Assembly (NCBI GenBank): GCA_002293365.1
Contig: DBDD01000260.1
Coordinates: forward strand, 1-10,875
Reading direction: 5' to 3'
From: Christensenella sp. UBA941
GTDB taxonomy: Bacteria > Bacillota > Clostridia > Christensenellales > UBA941
DNA length: 10,875 nt
Every line of letters begins with the position of its first letter. The first letter of the stretch is position 1. The position numbers were made by a program, and so were the translations under genes. Below, piece by piece: positions 5,382-10,875 of this stretch. Below the pieces are notes generated by a model, which was not told where the DNA came from, did no database searches, and was given only the letters and a program-made list of their open reading frames with translations.

Positions 5382-6219
5382 ACAAACATACTTCGAAGCG
5401 GCGCGGGTTGAAAACTACGCTGTAGGCGCCTTTAATGTAAATACATACGATGAGATGATGGGCGTTTCCGATGCGGCGGCCAAAATAGGCGCGCCCGTAG
5501 TTCTTATGGCCAGCATGAGCTCGGCCCGGTTCATTGGACTGAATGATTTTGTGATGCTGGCAAAGAGCATGAGCCGGCGTTTTTCCATCCCCGTATACGC
5601 TCATCTGGATCATTGCACTCATCAGGAGCTGCTCCTGGAATGCGCGCGCGCGGGCTTCGACTCCGTGATGTTCGACGGTTCACACCTGCCGTACGAGGAG
5701 AATCTGTCCGCAACTAAAAAACTGGCGGAGCAGTGTCACGACATGGGAGTGCTGTTAGAGGGCGAGCTGGGCGTGATTGCCGGGGAGGAAGGAGCGGTGC
5801 GAAGCAGCTTCAGCTCCTTCACCGACGCTCGCATGGCGTCGCATTTCGCTCGTGAATCGGGCGTGGACGCGCTGGCAGTTTCCATCGGCAACGCGCATGG
5901 GTTTTATAAAGGCAAAGCACAGCTGCAATTTGACTTGCTCGACGATATCGTCGCTAATTGCGACGCTCCCATAGTATTACACGGCGGTACCGGTATCCCC
6001 GGCGAGGATATTTTACGCGCGGTAAAAGCTGGCGTTGTAAAGGTGAACGTTGGCACAGAATTGCGCGCGGCTTATCTGAAGAGCCTTCGCGAATACGCCG
6101 CGCTTCATCCGCAAGACGGCGACGTGCGCGATTTTACAAAATTCCTGCGTGAACAGCTGAGCGAAACGGCTTCGCGCTATTTGGAGTGGTTCAATTTCAA
6201 AGGGCGTCTTGACAACTGA
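5374..6219 (+). CDS. Class II (zinc) ketose-bisphosphate aldolase, FbaA/GatY/KbaY family
   Basis: This 281-residue protein is typical in length for the family. VGAFNVNTYDEM (17-28) opens the barrel. AHLDHCTHQE (76-85) contains catalytic Asp79 and zinc ligand His80. IGNAHGFYKG (171-180) provides His175, VLHGGTGIP (201-209) provides His203, and VKVNVGTEL (222-230) is the phosphate-binding region. All catalytic and metal residues look intact. The family cleaves fructose- or tagatose-1,6-bisphosphate (and in some cases sedoheptulose- or other ketose-bisphosphates) to DHAP and an aldehyde. It most likely acts on the product of the preceding kinase. The start is GTG, with GAGG 6 bases upstream, and it overlaps the kinase gene by 8 bases, indicating translational coupling. 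No hairpin terminator follows, so some transcripts may run on into the DeoC-like gene. Confidence 0.88.
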   Translation: MTKQTYFEAARVENYAVGAFNVNTYDEMMGVSDAAAKIGAPVVLMASMSSARFIGLNDFVMLAKSMSRRFSIPVYAHLDHCTHQELLLECARAGFDSVMFDGSHLPYEENLSATKKLAEQCHDMGVLLEGELGVIAGEEGAVRSSFSSFTDARMASHFARESGVDALAVSIGNAHGFYKGKAQLQFDLLDDIVANCDAPIVLHGGTGIPGEDILRAVKAGVVKVNVGTELRAAYLKSLREYAALHPQDGDVRDFTKFLREQLSETASRYLEWFNFKGRLDN

Positions 6220-6421
6220 GCGAGCAGCAGCAAAATTTATCAAGAGGTCATAAAAAAGTACATATATTTCAATATATCGTAACTAACATCATGTTTTGAG
6301 TAATATTATGCATTCTAATAAGATGCGTATGTCTTTATAATAATAGCTATAATTCTCTTTTTCTTGATTTATGGCGTAAAAACATAGCGAAAGTATGTCC
6401 CAAGTTTATAGGAGGTTATCT
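6220..6421 (+). promoter_or_regulatory. AT-rich intergenic promoter region before the second operon
   Basis: This is a markedly AT-rich stretch between the two aldolase genes. TTGAGT (6296-6301) and TAAGAT (6319-6324) are spaced exactly 17 bases, each matching 4 of 6 consensus positions. Two perfect TATAAT boxes follow at 6336-6341 and 6348-6353 without clear -35 elements. Possible regulator sites are an ATATAT-TTCA-ATATAT repeat (6262-6277) and an imperfect TATGCAT/ATGCGTA repeat (6307-6313 and 6323-6329) that straddles the 17-base spacer. It probably holds an internal promoter for the transport half of the cluster. Confidence 0.5.
6410..6416 (+). promoter_or_regulatory. Ribosome binding site AGGAGGT for the DeoC-like gene
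   Basis: AGGAGGT ends 5 bases before the ATG at 6422. It rules out the earlier in-frame ATG at 6395. Confidence 0.9.
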
Positions 6422-7159
6422 ATGAGCGAACTTCTCACGGCAAAAGTGTTTGCAAAAATGATCGACCATTCGCTTTTACATCCGTCTTTTACAGAGACGG
6501 AATTAAAAGAAGAATGTGAAATCGCGAAAAAATATCATGTTTACTCCGTATCCGTGAAGCCGTGCCATGTGAAGCTGGCAAAGCAATATTGCGACGGCAG
6601 CGATGTGGAAGTGGGCAGCGTAATCAGCTTCCCGCACGGCAACGCCACGTTGGAGATAAAGCTGGCGGAGACCAAGCAGGTTCTGGCGGACGGCGCTACC
6701 GAGGTCGACATGGTGATCAACATCGGAAAGGCCATGGATGAAGACTGGGAGTACATCGATAAAGAAATCGGCTCTGTGGCGGCGCTTACCGATGAAGCGG
6801 GCGCTCTGCTGAAGGTTATTTTCGAGAACGACATGCTCAATGCCGCCGGAGAAAAAGCCGCCGTTTATAAGCAAAAGCTATGCGAAATCTGTTCCAAGCA
6901 CAAGGTCGGCTTCGTGAAAACCTCCACAGGCTATTGTTTCATAAAGGAGCCCGACGGCCGCTGGTCATATCAAGGGGCGACTGACGGCGACCTCGCTTTA
7001 ATGCGCAAATATTCCGCGCCGGAGGTACAGGTTAAGGCCGCTGGCAAGGTCGGTACGATGGAGGATATGATTCGCATTCGTAAGATTGGCGTCACGCGCA
7101 TCGGCACAAAGAATACCATTCAGATCATGAAAGACGCGGTAGAGCGTTTCGGAGAATGA
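6422..7159 (+). CDS. DeoC-like (deoxyribose-phosphate aldolase family) class I aldolase
   Basis: This 245-residue TIM-barrel protein is related to DERA, which cleaves 2-deoxyribose 5-phosphate to acetaldehyde and glyceraldehyde 3-phosphate. It carries IDHSLLHP (14-21), VGSVISFPHGNAT (64-76), EVDMVINIG (94-102, Asp96), the Schiff-base lysine Lys166 in FVKTSTGY, and the second lysine Lys205 in VQVKAAGKV. The catalytic triad is thus intact. The phosphate-binding side differs. The usual GGAT after KTSTG is pushed back by an insertion of about 8 residues (IKEPDGRW), the second Gly of AAGG is Lys209, and the usual RIGTSSG/RIGAS-type loop reads RIGTKNT. Substrate specificity may therefore differ from DERA. 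It is followed after 54 bases by a ROK kinase and a ribose-type transporter, not by the nucleoside genes (deoA, deoD, pdp) usual for deoC. The short gap to the kinase can fold a 7-bp stem (7166-7172 with 7188-7194). Confidence 0.8.
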   Translation: MSELLTAKVFAKMIDHSLLHPSFTETELKEECEIAKKYHVYSVSVKPCHVKLAKQYCDGSDVEVGSVISFPHGNATLEIKLAETKQVLADGATEVDMVINIGKAMDEDWEYIDKEIGSVAALTDEAGALLKVIFENDMLNAAGEKAAVYKQKLCEICSKHKVGFVKTSTGYCFIKEPDGRWSYQGATDGDLALMRKYSAPEVQVKAAGKVGTMEDMIRIRKIGVTRIGTKNTIQIMKDAVERFGE

Positions 7160-7213
7160 AATAATGTTTGCCGAGCCTTGAGCGTATGGCAAGCGAACAA
7201 TTAGCGGTGTGAC

Positions 7214-8191
7214 ATGAAGGATTACATACTTGCAATCGAAATTGGTGGCACAAAGCTTCAGATGGCGCTTGGGTTCCCCGACGGCAGTATTCTGTATAAC
7301 TATCGCAAGCTGGCCCGGCCGGAGATGGGTCATGAGGGCGTTTTAGAAACGGTATTGGGTTCCTTGCCCCATTTGCAGCAGAAGGCGCGGGAGATGGGCG
7401 GGCGCATACTGTGCGGCGGCATTGGATTCGGCGGGCCGGTGGATACCGCTGCCGGCGTGCCTGTGGGTTCAAAACAGGTGCAAGGCTGGGATGGATTTCC
7501 TTTGGCCGAACGTATAAGCCAAAGCGTCGGCGTACCGGTATCGCTTTTTAACGATTCCAACGCCGCGACTTGGGGCGAGTATTGTAACGGCTGCGGCAAG
7601 GGCAGCAAAATCTTCTTCTATACAAACGTGGGCAGCGGAATAGGCGGCGGAGTTGTTATAGACGGGAAGCTATACGACGGGCAAGGCTACGGCGCCGCCG
7701 AGTTTGGCCAGACGTATATGTACGACCCTTGGGGAAGCGCGCCTTGGCCGGTGGATACCGTAGAAAATATCTGCTCCGGTTGGGCGATGGAAAAGCGTCT
7801 GCGTAATTTGCCGATTCCGAAAAGCTCGCTGCTGTGGGAATTGTGCGGCGGAAAGCAAAAAGAGCTTACCTGCGCTATGTTGGGCGAAGCCGTACGGCGC
7901 GGGGACTCCTTTGCGGACGGAGAATTGGATACGATGTGCCGCGTGTTTTCCGCCGGCTTGGCCGGAGTCATCAGCCAGTACAATCCGGAGCGGGTCGCCA
8001 TAGGCGGAGGCTTTTCGCTTTTGGGGGATATGTTCATAGGGCGCTTGCGCAAATACACCGCGCAGATGGTGTTTATGTCCTCTGTGGGACGGTATGAAAT
8101 TCTAAAATGTAAGCTCGACGAGGATATCGTCCTGGTGGGGGTGCTTCGCTTATTAAGCGAAACCGGCCCGGGGCGGGTGAATATCGTTTAG
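7214..8191 (+). CDS. ROK-family sugar kinase lacking the ROK zinc motif
   Basis: This 325-residue protein has the ASKHA fold. ILAIEIGGTKLQMAL (5-19) is the phosphate-1 loop, with Glu in place of the usual Asp. GIGFGGPVD (69-77), the catalytic Asp114 in LFNDSNAATWGE (111-122), and the adenosine-side glycine loop NVGSGIGGGVVIDG (138-151) are also present. The typical ROK sugar/zinc signature (GEIGH followed by a Cys-x-Cys-Gly-x-x-Gly-Cys-x-Glu) is missing. Here the region reads AEFGQTYMYDPWGSAPW and then SGWAM, so the sugar-contacting His is Gln and the zinc cysteines are gone. ROK kinases phosphorylate glucose, fructose, allose, mannose or amino sugars in the cytoplasm. Next to an ABC importer this is probably the entry phosphorylation of the imported sugar. 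No helix-turn-helix domain precedes it, so it is not a ROK repressor. The ribosome binding site is weak (GGTG, 4 bases away). Confidence 0.82.
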   Translation: MKDYILAIEIGGTKLQMALGFPDGSILYNYRKLARPEMGHEGVLETVLGSLPHLQQKAREMGGRILCGGIGFGGPVDTAAGVPVGSKQVQGWDGFPLAERISQSVGVPVSLFNDSNAATWGEYCNGCGKGSKIFFYTNVGSGIGGGVVIDGKLYDGQGYGAAEFGQTYMYDPWGSAPWPVDTVENICSGWAMEKRLRNLPIPKSSLLWELCGGKQKELTCAMLGEAVRRGDSFADGELDTMCRVFSAGLAGVISQYNPERVAIGGGFSLLGDMFIGRLRKYTAQMVFMSSVGRYEILKCKLDEDIVLVGVLRLLSETGPGRVNIV

Positions 8192-8207
8192 GGGGTGAGC
8201 GGGAACG

Positions 8208-9710
8208 ATGCAAATGGATGATATTATCCTAAGATTTGAAGGAGTGTCAAAGCGCTTTCCGGGCGTACAGGCGTTGGATTCGGTTTCCTTTGCTGTCAAG
8301 CGCGGCAGCGTACACTGTATCGTTGGCGAAAACGGCGCGGGCAAATCGACGCTTTTGAAAATCATCGATGGGTTATATCGCAAAGACGAAGGCGAAATCA
8401 TCTTCAACGGCAAGCCGTGGATTCCACAAGGCAGCGCCGAGGCGCACAGATCCGGCATCTGCATGGTTCATCAGGAGCTGAATATCATTTCCGAGATGGC
8501 GGTTTTCGAGAATATGTTTTTGGGGCGCGAAACGATGGGAAAGAGCCGCATATTCCTGAACGACCGCGCGATGAAAAAACAGGCTCAAGAATATCTTGAC
8601 GAGCAAGGGATCGCCGTCAACGCCGGCGAGAAGATGAAGCATCTGTCTATCGCCGAAGCGCAGCTGATTGAAATCATCAAAGCGGTTACCGTGGGCGCGG
8701 AAATTATCCTGATGGACGAGCCTTCGTCGTCGCTGACCCAAAAGGAAGTGGAGTTCCTTTTCAGTAAGGTTGCGGAGCTAAAGGCGCGCGGTATCACAAT
8801 AATCTATATTTCGCACAAGCTGGAAGAGGTTTTTCAAATTGGCGACTACATTTCCGTTTTCCGCGACGGACGTCATATAGATACGGCTCCCGCCAGCACT
8901 TTCACCAGGGATACTGTCATCGAAAAGATGGTCGGGCGCAAGATGGACGAGGTGTATCCGCCGCGCAACGCTCAGATTGGCGAAGAAGCCATAAGGGTAG
9001 AGCGTTTTTCCAAAGCCGGAGTATTCAGCGATATTTCCTTTTCGGCCGCAAAAGGCGAGATATTGGGCATATCGGGCCTTGTTGGAGCCGGGCGAAGCGA
9101 AATTGCCAGAGCTATCATCGGGCTAGACGCTAAGGACGAGGGCGAGGTTTTCTGCAATGGCAAAAAGCTGAAAATCAATAATGTGAACGACGCCATCGCA
9201 GGCGGTATCACAATGATATCCGAAGATAGGCGGCGGTATGGATTGGTTTTGCAGCGCAGTGTGCGCGAGAACAGTTCTCTTGTGGCTTTAAGGCATCTAT
9301 TCGGGCTTATGGTAATTCCTCTGAAAAAGGAAACGGACGCCGTTAGGAAGATGACGGAGCGCCTTTCGGTGAAAACGCCCTCTTTGAACACCGAAGTGCG
9401 CACGCTTTCAGGCGGTAATCAGCAAAAGGTAGTTTTGGCAAAGTGGCTTTCGGTTTCCCCAAAGGTGCTTATCATGGACGAGCCTACCCGGGGTATCGAC
9501 GTCGGGACAAAATATGAGATTTACAAGCTGATGAATCAGATGACTGAGGATGGCATGTGTATCATCATGATCAACTCGGACATGGAGGAATTGCTCGGCA
9601 TGAGCGACCGTATATTAGTTATCCGCGAAGGGAAAGTAGCGGGAGAGTTAAATCGTATGGAGGCCACGGCGCAAACTATCATGCACATGGCAGTAGGGGG
9701 AAAGGAATGA
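8208..9710 (+). CDS. Ribose-type ABC sugar importer ATPase (two nucleotide-binding domains)
   Basis: This 500-residue protein has the standard length and two-domain layout of RbsA/MglA/AlsA. In the first domain, Walker A is GENGAGKST (40-48), the Q-loop is HQELN, the signature is LSIAEAQ (146-152), Walker B is IILMDEP (166-172) and the switch is ISHKLEE. In the second domain, Walker A is the degenerate GLVGAGRSE (290-298) normal for this family, the signature is LSGGNQQ (400-406) and Walker B is LIMDEPTRGID (421-431). It powers import of a monosaccharide across the membrane together with the next two gene products. The start ATG at 8208 follows a GGGGGTGA ribosome binding site by 9 bases, and a second in-frame ATG lies at 8214. 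It begins 16 bases after the kinase stop, which indicates one operon. The specific sugar cannot be told from the ATPase. Confidence 0.93.
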   Translation: MQMDDIILRFEGVSKRFPGVQALDSVSFAVKRGSVHCIVGENGAGKSTLLKIIDGLYRKDEGEIIFNGKPWIPQGSAEAHRSGICMVHQELNIISEMAVFENMFLGRETMGKSRIFLNDRAMKKQAQEYLDEQGIAVNAGEKMKHLSIAEAQLIEIIKAVTVGAEIILMDEPSSSLTQKEVEFLFSKVAELKARGITIIYISHKLEEVFQIGDYISVFRDGRHIDTAPASTFTRDTVIEKMVGRKMDEVYPPRNAQIGEEAIRVERFSKAGVFSDISFSAAKGEILGISGLVGAGRSEIARAIIGLDAKDEGEVFCNGKKLKINNVNDAIAGGITMISEDRRRYGLVLQRSVRENSSLVALRHLFGLMVIPLKKETDAVRKMTERLSVKTPSLNTEVRTLSGGNQQKVVLAKWLSVSPKVLIMDEPTRGIDVGTKYEIYKLMNQMTEDGMCIIMINSDMEELLGMSDRILVIREGKVAGELNRMEATAQTIMHMAVGGKE

Positions 9711-10699
9711 ACGGAAAACGAAGTTTAGGATCCGGAAGCAAGTTGGTACAGTTCTATAATAAATTTGGTATCGTATTGATATTGCTGGTGCTCTTGTTTG
9801 CTTGTTCTCTTATATCGCCAGCTTTTCTAACTCAGGCGAACGTTATTAACCTGCTTTCACAAATCGCGGTAGTCACCATCTTAGCCTGCGGCATCACCTT
9901 GCTGATAATCGCGGGGCAAACGGACTTATCGGGCGGATCGGTTGTAGCGCTTACCGGCTGCGTGTGCGTAGGGACTTTCAAGTTTCTTATCGAAAGCTGG
10001 GGCTGGGGCGATTGGATGGGCGCCATAGGCGCGATAACGCTCGCGATTCTTATTGGCATGATCGTAAACTTTGCCGCGGGCGCAATCATTGCGGCGTTTA
10101 GAGCGCCGGCCTTTATCGTAACGCTGGCTATGATGCAGGCGGCGCGCGGCGTATGCTACATATACACCGAAGGGAAGCCTATTTATGGCGTCGGCAACAT
10201 TACGATACTCGGACAAGGGCGGCTATGGGGCGTCATTCCTTATTCGGTCATGATTATGCTGGTGGTTATCATAATTACCTGGTTTATTTTAAGGCGCATG
10301 CGCCTGGGGCGTTATCTATACGCTGTCGGCGGCAATTCGGAGGCCGCGGTCGCGGCGGGGCTTAATAGAGGGCGCATCATCATTAACGCCTATTTAATAC
10401 ACGGCGCTTTCGTGGGAATGGCGGGCATCCTTTTCATGACCCGCCTGAATTCCGGCCAGCCGGCTGAGGCGGTCGGCTTGGAGTTCGACGCTATCACGGC
10501 GGCTATTATCGGCGGCGCGAGCTTGTCCGGCGGCGCGGGAGGCATCGGAGGCACAATAATCGGTTCCGTCATCATCGGCGTTATTTTCAATATCCTTACT
10601 CTAAAAAGCGTACAGTCCTACTATCAAATGATTATCACCGGAACGATTATCGTGCTGGCAGTTATCCTGGACATAATGACAAAGGGCAAAAAGAACTGA
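9707..10699 (+). CDS. Ribose-type ABC sugar importer permease
   Basis: This 330-residue integral membrane protein of the RbsC/AraH family has about 8-10 hydrophobic segments, beginning with residues 21-39. Family landmarks are YAVGGNSEAAVAAGLN (204-219), the cytoplasmic coupling region, and AITAAIIGGASLSGGAGGIGGTIIG near residues 261-285. The usual IAGGIDLSVG signature in the second segment reads IIAGQTDLSGG (66-76). The start ATG at 9707 overlaps the ATPase stop (ATGA) and has AGGGGG 6 bases upstream. Longer readings from upstream ATGs lie inside the ATPase gene in another frame and are not supported. Confidence 0.92.
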   Translation: MNGKRSLGSGSKLVQFYNKFGIVLILLVLLFACSLISPAFLTQANVINLLSQIAVVTILACGITLLIIAGQTDLSGGSVVALTGCVCVGTFKFLIESWGWGDWMGAIGAITLAILIGMIVNFAAGAIIAAFRAPAFIVTLAMMQAARGVCYIYTEGKPIYGVGNITILGQGRLWGVIPYSVMIMLVVIIITWFILRRMRLGRYLYAVGGNSEAAVAAGLNRGRIIINAYLIHGAFVGMAGILFMTRLNSGQPAEAVGLEFDAITAAIIGGASLSGGAGGIGGTIIGSVIIGVIFNILTLKSVQSYYQMIITGTIIVLAVILDIMTKGKKN

Positions 10700-10776
10700 T
10701 CCGCCCGCAGCAGCATTTACCCATCCATGGCGTAGAATATACGCTTATGAATAGGAAAAATAAGGAGGATGTACGA
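10700..10776 (+). other. Permease to binding-protein spacer with small hairpin and ribosome binding site
   Basis: GCGTA (10730-10734) and TACGC (10740-10744) can form a small hairpin with a 5-base loop and no T-run. It may stabilise the highly needed binding-protein message or be chance. A consensus AAGGAGG (10762-10768) lies 8 bases before the ATG at 10777. Confidence 0.4.
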
Positions 10777-10875
10777 ATGAAACGGTTTATCCAATTGACA
10801 GTTGTATGTTTGCTCGCGTTAGCGCTTACGCTAACCGGCTGCGCGCCCGCCGCCGCGCCTGCAGCACCCGCTGCG
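10777..10875 (+). CDS. Substrate-binding lipoprotein of the ABC sugar importer (N-terminal 33 residues, truncated by window end)
   Basis: Only the first 33 codons are visible. Positive residues (Lys2, Arg3) and a hydrophobic stretch lead to a lipobox, LTGC, with Cys22 as the predicted lipid attachment site. An Ala/Pro-rich linker (APAAAPAAPAA) then runs off the window. This is the form of a Gram-positive periplasmic-binding-type lipoprotein. Position after the ATPase and permease, plus a strong ribosome binding site, suggests the RbsB-like sugar-binding component. The binding domain itself is outside the window, so this role is inferred from context. Confidence 0.8.
   Translation, partial: MKRFIQLTVVCLLALALTLTGCAPAAAPAAPAA

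Noticed and set aside
6395..6421. Earlier ATG for the DeoC-like gene
   Set aside because: The AGGAGGT at 6410-6416 lies inside that extension and is properly spaced for the ATG at 6422.
9557..9706. Longer permease reading with 50 extra N-terminal residues
   Set aside because: The extension lies within the ATPase gene in another frame and is hydrophilic and unlike the family. ATG at 9707 has a ribosome binding site and the ATGA overlap typical of coupled genes.
1..10875. CRISPR arrays, tRNA or rRNA genes, transposons and phage genes
   Set aside because: No regularly spaced direct repeats, cloverleaf sequences, transposase motifs or phage-type proteins were seen on either strand.

Overview
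The window looks like a piece of a Bacillota (Firmicutes, probably Clostridia-type) chromosome of moderate GC content. The evidence is strong AGGAGG-type ribosome binding sites, a collagen-like protein with Thr-Gly-X triplets of the kind found on Firmicutes cell and spore surfaces, a lipobox lipoprotein, and a textbook GC-hairpin/T-tract terminator. No rRNA, tRNA, CRISPR array, insertion sequence or transposase was seen. The genus cannot be fixed from the sequence alone.

Layout, all genes on the + strand. (1) 1-2163: the 3' part of a collagen-like surface protein gene, an intergenic hairpin, then a family 2 glycosyltransferase. (2) 2138-2527: a structured region ending in a strong rho-independent terminator at 2247-2282, which may be a small RNA or a structured 3' UTR. 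It is followed by a promoter/operator-like stretch holding a tandem TATCGATA palindrome. (3) 2528-3562: one protein that fuses a YjbR/MmcQ-like domain to an endonuclease III-like (HhH-GPD, Fe-S) DNA glycosylase. (4) 3563-3801: an intergenic region with a near-consensus sigma-A promoter and a Fur-box-like palindrome just downstream of it. (5) 3802-6219: a tightly coupled operon of a SIS phosphosugar isomerase, a divergent phosphofructokinase-like kinase and a class II aldolase. (6) 6220-6421: an AT-rich promoter region. (7) 6422 to the window end: a DeoC-like aldolase, a ROK sugar kinase, a ribose-type ABC transporter ATPase, its permease, and the first 33 codons of a substrate-binding lipoprotein.

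Parts 5 to 7 read as a self-contained sugar uptake and breakdown cluster: import by a ribose-type ABC transporter, phosphorylation by the ROK kinase, aldose/ketose isomerisation by the SIS protein, a second phosphorylation by the PFK-like kinase, and cleavage by the class II aldolase. The DeoC-like aldolase provides a second or alternative carbon-carbon cleavage. This mirrors the upper half of glycolysis, but four of the five enzymes depart from their families at positions that bind substrate or metal. The cluster is therefore more likely to serve an unusual sugar than glucose, ribose or allose. The sugar cannot be named from the sequence. No transcriptional regulator gene lies inside the window.
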